64,000 nt of DNA from Frankia alni ACN14a. Its GTDB lineage: Bacteria; Actinomycetota; Actinomycetes; Frankiales; Frankiaceae. Made by a program: the position numbers and the translations under genes. Shown here in pieces: positions 25,324 to 37,246 of the stretch (positions are counted from its first letter, which is position 1; each line of letters opens with the position of its first letter). The notes under the pieces are model-generated. The model saw nothing but the letters and a program-made list of their open reading frames with translations, did not search any database and was not told the DNA's origin. The stretch covers positions 6,938,962-7,002,961 of the forward strand of contig NC_008278.1 in NCBI RefSeq assembly GCF_000058485.1. Reading direction: 5' to 3'.

Positions 25324-25962
25324 TCAGGTGTTGTTCGAGCGGGCGAACGGCTGCAGCCGGGCGACCAGACCACGCACCTCGGCGCCGGCAGCGGCGATCG
25401 TCTCCTCGGCGGAGCTCCCGGCTCCGCCCTCCAGCAGGACGTCGAGCGCGATGAGCCGCTCCGCGACCTCCGTCATGAGGTCGAAGTCCCGGACCCGCTG
25501 ATGAACCAGCTCGGACAGCCGCTCGTTCTTCTCGAACAGCTCCACGAACACACTGACCTTGGCCCGCAGCAGCCACGGGTCGAACGGCTTCGCAATGTAG
25601 TCGACCGCGCCGACAGCGTAACCGCGGAACGCGTGGTGCGGCTCCCGGTCGATCGCCGTCAGAAAGATGATCGGGGTGTCCCGGGTGCGCCCGCGCTGCT
25701 TGATCCGATGCGCCGTCTCGAATCCGTCCATCCCAGGCATCTGGACGTCCAGAAGGATCACCGCGAAGTCGTCGACGAGAAGGCGTTTGAGCGCCTCCTC
25801 ACCCGACGACGCCGTGACAAGATCCTGATCCAGCGAGGCGAGAATCGCCTCCAGCGCCATGAGATTGTCGGCCCGGTCGTCAACCAGAAGGATCTTGCTG
25901 CGGGGTCGTTCCGCGGCCGGCCCGCCTTCGCCGTCGACGGAACCGCCGCTCCGCTCGGTCAC
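25324..25962 (-). CDS. Response regulator (receiver plus helical C-terminus)
   Basis: A 212-residue response regulator without a DNA-binding domain. The receiver (about 20-140) has the acidic pair in ILLVDDRADN, the phospho-acceptor Asp in VILLDVQMPGMDG and the lysine in YIAKPFDPW. The C-terminal 70 residues are helical (LFEKNERLSELVHQRVRDFD, then a second helix), perhaps a coiled-coil output or phosphotransfer surface. I chose the GTG at 25962, which follows AAGGAGGGGG. It is 136 nt downstream of the poly-HAMP hybrid kinase on the same strand and is its likely partner. Confidence 0.85.
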   Translation of the reverse strand: MTERSGGSVDGEGGPAAERPRSKILLVDDRADNLMALEAILASLDQDLVTASSGEEALKRLLVDDFAVILLDVQMPGMDGFETAHRIKQRGRTRDTPIIFLTAIDREPHHAFRGYAVGAVDYIAKPFDPWLLRAKVSVFVELFEKNERLSELVHQRVRDFDLMTEVAERLIALDVLLEGGAGSSAEETIAAAGAEVRGLVARLQPFARSNNT

Positions 25963-26098
25963 CCGCCCGCCCCCTCCTTCGCGATCGCCTTGCCGGTCCA
26001 TGGTGGGTGTCGCCACCCCACCACCATCGCTGATCGCTCCCGACGGCATCTCACCGCCCCACCGATAGACACCCGAATGCGCACCATACGCGATCTGA

Positions 26099-30385
<4,287 letters not shown>

Positions 30386-30559
30386 CGGTCTCCTACCTGA
30401 GCTCGGTCGGCACGATCGTCTCGGACGACGGGCCGGGCGGAGGAGCCCGGGCCAGGGGCGGTCTCCTCGGGGCACCGGCGTGGGCGGGCGTCGGTGGACA
30501 GGTGACACCAGCCGCCAGTATCCGCCTCACGATGGACAACGCAGGAGAGACTGAGCGAC

Positions 30560-32671
30560 ATGAATGGCGCAGGAGGGAGTCCGACGACGACGACCCAGGC
30601 CATCACGCTGCCGCCGACGCCCGATTCCCCTCGGTCCGCGCGGCGGTTCCTGCTCGAGACGCTGCGCGGCCGGCTCGACGACGACCTGCTCGACTCCGCG
30701 CTCCTGCTGGTCACCGAGCTGGTCACCAACGTCGTGGTTCATGCGGGCACCGCGGCCACCGTCGACGTCCGCCAGGAGGGCGACGGCGTTCGCGTCGGCG
30801 TCGCCGACCGGCACCCGGTACGCATCGGCATGGCGCGGGTGAAGAAGGTGGACGTGCCGCGCCCGCCGTCGGCGTTCCCCGAGGAGGCCGACTTCGGCAT
30901 CGACGGGCTGCGCGAGGACGGCCGCGGCCTCGCCCTCGTCGACGCGCTCGCGACGAGCTGGGGCACCGAGCACCGTCCCGGCGGCAAGACCGTCTGGTTC
31001 CGGCTCGGTTCCGCGGACGTCCCGTCGGAGGAGCCCGGCGCCGAGGACGCGGCGGTGATCGTGCCGGCCCAGACGCGCCCGGCGCGGCTCATCGCCCGCG
31101 ACACCGCGCGCGCCCTGACCGCGGAGGGCGAGGTGAACGAGCTGCTCGCGCAGCTCGTCGACGCCCTGATCGTGACCGCCGGTCAGGTGCGACGACCTGG
31201 CCGCGACGGCGGCCGGGTCGAGACCGTGGCCACCCTCGGCGTCGTCGGCGAGGCCGACGAGGCGGTGGCGTTCCCGCTGGACCCGACCCAGTCGAGCCTC
31301 GGTGAGCTGCTGCTGTGGCCGGCCCCCGGGGCCGGCCTGGCCGGGCTCGACGTCGACCGCATCCGGCTGGCGACCCGGTGGATGGCGCTGGCGCTGGGCG
31401 GCGGCGACATGCGCCGCGCCGAGGAGCGCCGGATCGGGATGCTGTCGTTCCTCGCCGAGGCGTCCGACCTGCTCGCCGGCAGCCTCGACCTCGGCCATTC
31501 GCTGGCCCTGCTGGCCCGGCTGCCGGTCCCCCGGCTCGCCCAGTGGTGCGCGGTCTACCTGCATCGGGAGAACGCCGATCCGGCGTTGTGGTCGGCCGCC
31601 CACGCCGAGGAGAACATGGCCGGCGCGCTGGGCGCGGCGGCAGCCGACCCCGGCGGCGTGCTGATGGCCGCGGTGCGCTCCGCGAGCGGCGACCGGGTGC
31701 ACTCGCTGACCGCGTTCGGCGGCCCGGCCATGGTGATGGTGCTCAGGGCCCGCCGTCGGGTGCTCGGGGTGCTCGCCCTCGGCCGCCCGGAGGGCAGCGC
31801 GTTCGCCGCCGACGAGATTGATCTGCTCGCCGACCTGGCCCGCCGGGCCGCGTTCGCCATCGACAACGCCCGCCTCTATAGCCGCCAGGTGGAGCTCGCC
31901 GGCACGTTGCAGGCCGGGCTGCGCCCACCGGACCTGCCGATGATCGAGGGCCTCGACCTCGGCTCCGCCTACGGCGCCGCGAAGTCGGCCGGTCTGGACG
32001 TCGGCGGGGACTTCTTCGACCTGCTGTGGGGGCCGCTGGGCTGGACGATCGCCATCGGCGACGTCTGCGGCAAGGGCGCCGAGGCCGCGACGGTCACCGG
32101 GGTGGCCCGCGCCGTCCTGCGGCTGCTCACCGGGCGCGGCACCGATCTCGGCGAGGTCCTGCTCGAGCTGAACCGGACACTGCGCGACGCCGCCTCCTCG
32201 AACCCCAACGGTCAGGGCCGGTTCTGCACCCTGGCCGCGGCGTCGATCGCGGGCCCCGCGAGCCTGCTCGGCGCGTCCCCGGCCGGGGACGCGCAGGCCG
32301 CCGGGATCCGCCTGCGGCTGTTCCTCGCCGGGCACCCCCAGCCGGTGGTGCTGCATGCCGACGGGCACGCCTCGCTCGTCGGCCGGCCCGGCACCCTGCT
32401 CGGCGTGCTCGACGACGACGAGGTCTCCTTCCCCGCGATCGACGTCACCCTCGGCCCCGGCGAGTCGCTGGTCTTCTACACCGACGGGGTGATCGAGGCC
32501 CGCGACGGTCGCGACCTGCTCGGCGAGGAGCGGCTGCTGGCGGCGGTCGCCGGGTGCGCGGGGCTGTCGGCGCAGGGCATCGCCGACCGGGTGCTCGCCG
32601 CGGCCGAGCGCTTCGCGGGCGGCAACCTGCGCGACGACGTCGCGATCCTGGTCGCGCGGGTACCCGGCTGA
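30560..32671 (+). CDS. SpoIIE-type PP2C phosphatase with N-terminal RsbW-like ATPase and GAF
   Basis: A 703-residue signalling protein. The N-terminus (about 20-150) is an RsbW-like ATPase with SALLLVTELVTNVVVHAG and the later DGRGLALVDALATSWGTE. The middle (about 295-440) is a GAF-like sensor (LAEASDLLAGSLDLGHSLAL). The C-terminal SpoIIE phosphatase (about 450-700) has the metal residues in DVGGDFFDLL and AIGDVCGKGAEAA, the later FYTDGVIEARD and DDVAILVARV. Such proteins dephosphorylate anti-anti-sigma factors in partner switching. It is divergent from the hybrid kinase (174 nt apart) and followed by another RsbW-like protein. An AGGAGAG ribosome site is present. Confidence 0.9.
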   Translation: MNGAGGSPTTTTQAITLPPTPDSPRSARRFLLETLRGRLDDDLLDSALLLVTELVTNVVVHAGTAATVDVRQEGDGVRVGVADRHPVRIGMARVKKVDVPRPPSAFPEEADFGIDGLREDGRGLALVDALATSWGTEHRPGGKTVWFRLGSADVPSEEPGAEDAAVIVPAQTRPARLIARDTARALTAEGEVNELLAQLVDALIVTAGQVRRPGRDGGRVETVATLGVVGEADEAVAFPLDPTQSSLGELLLWPAPGAGLAGLDVDRIRLATRWMALALGGGDMRRAEERRIGMLSFLAEASDLLAGSLDLGHSLALLARLPVPRLAQWCAVYLHRENADPALWSAAHAEENMAGALGAAAADPGGVLMAAVRSASGDRVHSLTAFGGPAMVMVLRARRRVLGVLALGRPEGSAFAADEIDLLADLARRAAFAIDNARLYSRQVELAGTLQAGLRPPDLPMIEGLDLGSAYGAAKSAGLDVGGDFFDLLWGPLGWTIAIGDVCGKGAEAATVTGVARAVLRLLTGRGTDLGEVLLELNRTLRDAASSNPNGQGRFCTLAAASIAGPASLLGASPAGDAQAAGIRLRLFLAGHPQPVVLHADGHASLVGRPGTLLGVLDDDEVSFPAIDVTLGPGESLVFYTDGVIEARDGRDLLGEERLLAAVAGCAGLSAQGIADRVLAAAERFAGGNLRDDVAILVARVPG

Positions 32672-32886
32672 CCGGCCCCGTCGGTCCCGGGTGGTGGCGA
32701 CGGCCGTCACGCTCAGTCCGCGCCGCCCGCCGGCCGGCGGGCCATCACCGCAGGTCCGCCGGCTACGGCAAGATCGAATGCCGAGTGGGCATCGCCCCAA
32801 GGGGTGCGATCCGGATTCCGAGGCTTCAATCGGCTCTGAGCGGGTACACGATGAGCGATGTCCTCGTTGTTCAGGCTTGGTGGTAG

Positions 32887-33762
32887 ATGAGCGCGTCTTC
32901 GGTTCCGATGGACGTGGTTCGGCAGGCGACCTCGCGTTGCCCACCCGCGACCCACATACTCGCCGAGCTTCCGTATCTGCCCTCGGCCGTTCCCCAGGCC
33001 CGGCGGGTCCTGCGGGAGGGCATGCGGATGGCGCACCTCCCCGAGGACGTCCGCAGCACCGCCGAGCTGCTCGTCAGCGAGCTCGTGACGAACGCCGTCA
33101 AGTACGGCGAGCCGCCGTTGTGGCTGCTCATCGAGATGCGCCCCGGGCTGATCCACGCCTCCGTCTCGGACACCTCGACCGTCCTGCCGCAGCGGCGCAC
33201 GGCCGCGCCGGACGCCGAGGGCGGCCGCGGCCTGCTCGTCCTCGACGCCCTCGCCGGTAGCTGGGGAACGGTCATGGCGGAGTCGGGCAAGTACCTCTGG
33301 TTCGACCTGCCGGTGCCGCACGAACCCGCCACCGCCGGCGACGGCGAGGCCACGGCGACGGCCTCCCGCGACGGCGACCGCACCCCGGCGTCCGCCGCCG
33401 CAGCGGACCCGGCGGCTTCCGCCCAGGTCGCCACGAGGCCTCTCCCGGCGGAGGAGCGTCGCGACGGACCCGCCTCGCCGTCCACACCACCGCCGTCAAC
33501 ACCACCGCCCTCCACGCTGGCGCCGTCCACACCACCGCCGGACAGGGCTGCGCCCCCCGCCGCGCCGCGGGCCGCCCTGGTCCCGTCCGGCCTGCGCGCC
33601 GACACACCGACGGCGATCCCCACGACCTCGACCGCCTCCGCCACCTCCCAGCGGCGGTCCCGCCCCGGTTCGGGCAGGGTCCGGGCGGCCAGCTCCGGGC
33701 CGGGCGCCCCCCGGCCGGACGACGACCAGCCCAACTCCAGGATCATCACCCGGCTGCTCTGA
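32887..33762 (+). CDS. RsbW-like ATP-binding anti-sigma regulatory protein
   Basis: A 291-residue protein; only the first 145 residues are folded, as a HATPase_c_2 (RsbW-like) domain. STAELLVSELVTNAVKYG carries the N box, then LIEMRPGLIHASVSDTS and GGRGLLVLDALAGSWGTV. The rest is a Pro/Ser/Thr-rich tail with in-frame repeats (STPPPSTPPPSTLAPSTPPP). These proteins bind anti-anti-sigma or sigma factors, often by phosphorylation. It lies 215 nt downstream of the SpoIIE phosphatase and probably acts with it. No strong ribosome site precedes the ATG, and TAG directly before it belongs to another frame. Confidence 0.82.
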   Translation: MSASSVPMDVVRQATSRCPPATHILAELPYLPSAVPQARRVLREGMRMAHLPEDVRSTAELLVSELVTNAVKYGEPPLWLLIEMRPGLIHASVSDTSTVLPQRRTAAPDAEGGRGLLVLDALAGSWGTVMAESGKYLWFDLPVPHEPATAGDGEATATASRDGDRTPASAAAADPAASAQVATRPLPAEERRDGPASPSTPPPSTPPPSTLAPSTPPPDRAAPPAAPRAALVPSGLRADTPTAIPTTSTASATSQRRSRPGSGRVRAASSGPGAPRPDDDQPNSRIITRLL

Positions 33763-33828
33763 GGCCCCGGGTCAGCCGCACCCGCGAAGCGCCCGGGCTC
33801 TGGCCCAAAATGGACCTACAGTACAGCG

Positions 33829-34134
33829 ATGACAGCACCGGAAATCGACCTCGTAGTCATCTACTGCGCGGACCTCGCCGCGTGCCGTGACTTCTACCAG
33901 AGACTCGGGCTCACGTTCCGACAAGAATCCCACGGCAATGGGCCGGAGCATTTCTCGACGACCCTGGCCGGCGGAACGGTGGTGGAGCTCTACCCGGCGG
34001 CGGCCGCCCGGAGGACCGATCACCTTCGCCTCGGCCTCACCGTCCGGCAGGACGCTACAAGACCCCGGATTCCGCTCGGCCGACACGTAATCCGGGATCC
34101 GGAGGGGCGCGCGGTCGATGTTCGCGTAGTGTGA
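33829..34134 (+). CDS. Short VOC-family (glyoxalase fold) protein
   Basis: A 101-residue protein of the vicinal oxygen chelate superfamily. The N-terminal half is typical: IDLVVIYCADLAACRDFYQR-type strand-helix, LGLTFRQESHGNGPEHFSTT and GGTVVELYPA. The second half is shorter than usual (LRLGLTV then RHVIRDPEGRAVDV), lacking about 15-20 residues of the second module, including its helix region. It may be a compact member, perhaps a binding protein rather than an enzyme. A TA-rich stretch (CCTACAGTACAGCG) just upstream could be its promoter. Confidence 0.72.
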   Translation: MTAPEIDLVVIYCADLAACRDFYQRLGLTFRQESHGNGPEHFSTTLAGGTVVELYPAAAARRTDHLRLGLTVRQDATRPRIPLGRHVIRDPEGRAVDVRVV

Positions 34135-34218
34135 GGAGTTACGATTTCTGTCCAGAACGCCCTGGACGAGAACGGGCCGTACGGCTCTTCGGATCGAGCC
34201 TGAACTCCTCGGTCACTG

Positions 34219-34509
34219 CTACTTTTCTCGAAGCTGCCTGGCCCGCGGCCCGTACTCCTGGAGCACTTGGGCGGCCGTGGGCGGACCCCCGGCAATCATC
34301 CGACGCCGCTCGGCAGCCAGGGCGGCACGCTCCGCCCGAAGGCTCTGCGCCACCGTCTCGTCCGACTCCTCAGCCAGCAAACTGGAGATCCTGGCGGTCA
34401 GGGCACCCAGGATCCACTCCGCAACCTCAAGATCGATACCTTGGTCGAACGTCCGCGCTGGCAGAGCATCGCCCAGCAGAGAACGCCGCCGCTTTACCGG
34501 TTCGGTCAT
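34219..34509 (-). CDS. Hypothetical helical protein (96 aa)
   Basis: I do not recognise this protein. After a basic start (MTEPVKRRRSLLGDAL) it is mostly helix: DLEVAEWILGALTARISSLL, then an Arg/Ala/Glu-rich coil (LRAERAALAAERRRMIAGG) and VLQEYGPRARQL. The ATG at 34509 has a perfect ribosome site, GGGAGG at 7 nt. A perfect palindrome lies 15 nt upstream, so it is probably tightly regulated, possibly by itself. The open frame extends further upstream, but the palindrome and ribosome site favour the short form. Confidence 0.6.
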   Translation of the reverse strand: MTEPVKRRRSLLGDALPARTFDQGIDLEVAEWILGALTARISSLLAEESDETVAQSLRAERAALAAERRRMIAGGPPTAAQVLQEYGPRARQLREK

Positions 34510-34523
34510 CAGGGTCCTCCCAA

Positions 34524-34539
34524 CGTCTACAAGTAGACG
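34524..34539. promoter_or_regulatory. Perfect palindrome CGTCTAC-AA-GTAGACG
   Basis: A 7+7 bp perfect inverted repeat with AA spacer, 15 nt before the start of the 96-residue gene. The style (GTCTAC-n2-GTAGAC) resembles operators of winged-helix repressors. No recognisable repressor lies next to it other than the 96-residue protein. Confidence 0.5.
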
Positions 34540-34799
34540 GTAACATCGGTTCGCGCCGTACGGAGGCAGGGCGCAGGCTTTCCCGGGGCACGGAAGCACC
34601 TGACGTTTTTTGCTCGGTCGACGCCACCTCCACCGGTCTAAACCGATGCGCCCTCCACTGCGGTCCCTTCGGCGAGATGCCGTCGAAGGGGAAACCGCTA
34701 CCGTCTCGGCGCAGAGGCAGAACCGACCCCGCATCGCGAGCCGGCCTCTGCGGCCGGCGGCCGGCGGCCGGTCAAGTGTCGCACGAGCAGGGAGGCTTC

Positions 34800-35429
34800 A
34801 TGAAGTGGCGGGTTCATCAGGAACGGACCGTCTTCCAGACGCACTGGGTCACCCTCGCCTTCCTCGACGTGGAGCAGCCGGACGGGCAGCGGGCGGAGTA
34901 TCACGTGGTCCGGCTGCGCAATGTCGCCATCACGGCGCTGCTGGACGAGTCGCGGCGGGTGCTCATGCTGTGGCGGCACCGGTTCGTCACCGACACCTGG
35001 GGCTGGGAACTGCCGATGGGTCTGGTGGAGGACGGCGAGGAACCCGTCGACGCCGCCGCCCGGGAGCTGGAGGAGGAGACCGGCTGGCGTCCGGGGCCGC
35101 TGCGGCCCCTGATCTACGCGCAGCCCGCGAACGGCATCACCGACGCGCAGCACTTCGTGTTCCGGGCGGACACCGCCACGTTCACCGGACCGCCCACGGA
35201 GCTCAACGAGTCGGATCGCGTCGAATGGATACCGCTCGACGAGATCGGCGAGCTCATCCGCCATCGGAAGATCGTCAGCAGCGCAACTCTCGTCGGCGTC
35301 ATGGCCTTCTCCTCGACGGCGGGTGAACGCCCGGATCAGGCGTCCCGTGGGCCGCGATCCACCGATTCCCCGAGCACCACGCGGGCGGGCCGGGGATGGC
35401 CGAGGAAATCCGCCAGGGCGAACTCGTAG
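34800..35429 (+). CDS. Nudix hydrolase
   Basis: A 209-residue Nudix protein of the ADP-ribose/nucleoside diphosphate sugar pyrophosphatase type. The Nudix box is intact: GLVEDGEEPVDAAARELEEE-TGW (about residues 78-100), giving the metal-binding REx2EE. The N-terminal part (WVTLAFLDVEQPDGQRAEYH) and VLMLWRHRFVTDTWGWELP match this subgroup. The ATG is preceded by GGGAGG. Its last 30 codons overlap the 3' end of the opposing decarboxylase gene by 94 nt; those residues (about 180-209) are low-complexity and may be dispensable. It is not obviously part of the siderophore locus. Confidence 0.88.
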   Translation: MKWRVHQERTVFQTHWVTLAFLDVEQPDGQRAEYHVVRLRNVAITALLDESRRVLMLWRHRFVTDTWGWELPMGLVEDGEEPVDAAARELEEETGWRPGPLRPLIYAQPANGITDAQHFVFRADTATFTGPPTELNESDRVEWIPLDEIGELIRHRKIVSSATLVGVMAFSSTAGERPDQASRGPRSTDSPSTTRAGRGWPRKSARANS

Positions 35430-36766
35430 CCGTAGGCGCCGGCCATCGGGAAGACGACGACGTCCCCGGGCCGCACCGGGCCGACGGTGATGTCGCGCGC
35501 GAGCGTGTCCTCCGGCGTGCACAGCTCGCCCACCACGGTCACCGGCCGCCCGGCCGTGTCAACACCCTTGTCCTCGGCCGCGGTCGATGTGGGCCCGGCG
35601 ACGACCGCGAAGTTGTGCACGATCTCCCAGGAGGTCGGCAGGGCGAAATGGTGGATGCCACCGCGCAGCACGACGAAGTCGGTCCCGTAGGAGCGTTTGA
35701 CGTCGATCACCTCGGCGGCGTACCAGCCGCAGTCGGCCACGAGCAGCCGGCCCGGCTCGATGATCATGCGGACGCCGGGTGGGACCGGCAACCGCGCGAG
35801 CCCCTCCCCGAACCGGTCCAGGTCGAAGGGGCGTTCGCCGCGCCGGTCCGGCTCGAACGGCACGCCGAGGCCCCCGCCCACGTCGACCACCCGCAGGTCG
35901 ATCCCGGCGTCGGCGGCCGTGCGTTCGGCGAACTCGAGGCACCAGCGGACGTAGTCCAGGTGGGCGGCGGCATCGAGGTTGCCGGACACCGCGTGGACGT
36001 GGAAGCCAGCCACGTCCAGATGGGGCAGACGCCTCGCCAGGTCCAGCACGGCCGGCACCTCCGACTCGGGGACCCCGAACGCGCTCGGACGCCCGCCCAT
36101 CTGGAGGGAGCCCGCGAGGGCGACCCTGGCAGGATTCACCCGCACCGCCACGGTGACCCGCCGCCCGAACCGCGCCGCGACCGCCTCCAGCCGCCGAAGC
36201 TCGCCTGGGCTCTCGACGTTGACGATCGACACGCCGGCCTCGACCAGCGCGGTCAACAGGGTGCTCGACTTCGCCGGGCCGGACGCGACCAGGTAGGGCG
36301 ATCGGGCGGGGGCAACCCGGCCGTAGGCAGCCAGGGCCAGGCGCGTCTCTCCCACCGACGAGACCTCGAAACCGTCCACCCCGCCGTGCCCGCAGACACG
36401 CGGATCAGGCCCGCCACTCGCGCCGGGTCCGACACTCGGATCAGGCCCGCCGCCCGCGCCGGGTCCGTGGGCCCGGATGTCCGCGAGCTGAATGTCCGCA
36501 GGCGTGCCGGCAGCGGCTGCGCCCCGCAGCAGCGCGTCGAGGACCGGCGGGAAGCCGTTGGCCTTCACCGCAAAGCAGAGTTCGGCCCAGCCGGGCAGGC
36601 AGCCACGCAGCGCGGCGGCGTTGCGCGCGGCGACGGTCGGGTCGTAGAGGTAGGCGCTGAACTCGGCCGCCCCCGCCGGTCGATCGCGCACCGCCGCGAG
36701 CACCGCGAGGGGCAGGCGACCCGCGGGCAGCGCGTGCAGCGGAGCCGCCGACGGCGGCAGGTCCAT
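35336..36766 (-). CDS. Type III PLP-dependent amino acid decarboxylase
   Basis: A 476-residue decarboxylase of the DapDC/ornithine (fold III) family. PLP lysine is Lys68 in CFAVKANGFPPVLDALL; glycine loop and phosphate site are in VDVGGGLGVPF and MIIEPGRLLVADCG, HVHAVSGNLD binds the PLP ring, and the second-subunit Cys is in GELCTPEDTLARD. Relatives in NIS siderophore clusters (such as SbnH, AcsE, PvsE) decarboxylate a citryl-diamino acid or supply an amine. It is divergent from the siderophore operon, with about 430 nt between. GGGGAGGAGG precedes the ATG. A Gly/Pro repeat insertion lies near residue 110. The substrate could also be lysine, ornithine or diaminopimelate. Confidence 0.85.
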   Translation of the reverse strand: MDLPPSAAPLHALPAGRLPLAVLAAVRDRPAGAAEFSAYLYDPTVAARNAAALRGCLPGWAELCFAVKANGFPPVLDALLRGAAAAGTPADIQLADIRAHGPGAGGGPDPSVGPGASGGPDPRVCGHGGVDGFEVSSVGETRLALAAYGRVAPARSPYLVASGPAKSSTLLTALVEAGVSIVNVESPGELRRLEAVAARFGRRVTVAVRVNPARVALAGSLQMGGRPSAFGVPESEVPAVLDLARRLPHLDVAGFHVHAVSGNLDAAAHLDYVRWCLEFAERTAADAGIDLRVVDVGGGLGVPFEPDRRGERPFDLDRFGEGLARLPVPPGVRMIIEPGRLLVADCGWYAAEVIDVKRSYGTDFVVLRGGIHHFALPTSWEIVHNFAVVAGPTSTAAEDKGVDTAGRPVTVVGELCTPEDTLARDITVGPVRPGDVVVFPMAGAYGYEFALADFLGHPRPARVVLGESVDRGPRDA

Positions 36767-37196
36767 CCGAGCCTCCTCCCCGAGGCCCGGTCATCGCCCG
36801 ATCGGACCACCGCGCCGCTTCCAGCCTGGCGAATGCGGCGCATTCCGCGCAATAAAATCCCGAATGCGTGCACAACCCCTGCGTCCACCCGCCCCGGCGA
36901 CGACGGCCCCGGCGGCCCGGGCGCAGGTGTGATCCCGCCCGCATGGGCGGGGCGGAAACGGGCCGTGCGCCGAGAGTGCGGCCATGTCCCAGGACAGCCG
37001 CGATCACGCCCAGGCGGAGACTCCACCGTCAGGTGTGCGCTCGGACACTGCCCGAATGGAGGGGACCCAAGCCGGGGAAGGCCCCGGGAGCAGCAATTCC
37101 GCGACGATGCCGGGCATCCAGGCGGACCATGGAGGGACCCGCCGATGGTGCCAGACGCGACCGTATCCTTGCGCGGAGCAACAGCTCCTCGCGCAG
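36767..37196. promoter_or_regulatory. Divergent control region of the siderophore locus, with imperfect duplication
   Basis: About 430 nt without a convincing gene. It holds GAATGC-GGC-GCATTC (36831-36845), a near-perfect palindrome 65 nt before the decarboxylase start, followed by an AT-rich CAATAAAATCC. Two similar segments, 36925-37018 and 37031-37126, both open AGGTGTG and close CAGGCGGA, with CCCGnATGG-type sequence inside; they look like an old imperfect duplication. A 73-codon frame at 36984 is judged chance. Confidence 0.4.
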
Positions 37197-37215
37197 TTAG
37201 GTTAGGCTTCCCTGA
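37197..37215 (+). promoter_or_regulatory. Iron box for an IdeR/DmdR/DtxR-type repressor
   Basis: The 19-mer TTAGGTTAGGCTTCCCTGA matches the actinobacterial iron box TTAGGTTAGGCTAACCTAA at 16 of 19 positions, including the whole left half. It lies 31 nt before the start of the first siderophore gene. An iron-loaded DtxR-family protein would bind here and switch the operon off when iron is plentiful. No repressor gene is in the window. Confidence 0.88.
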
Positions 37216-37246
37216 ACACGGTCCGCTCGAAAGGGAGTCGCCCGCG

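Noticed and set aside
24857-25576. Minus-strand 239-codon frame upstream of the kinase gene
   Set aside because: Arg/Gly-rich, overlaps the end of the response regulator in another frame and has no motif or ribosome site.
36984-37205. 73-codon frame beginning MSQDSRDHAQAE upstream of the iron box
   Set aside because: It runs through the iron box, has no good ribosome site and lies within an imperfectly duplicated region.
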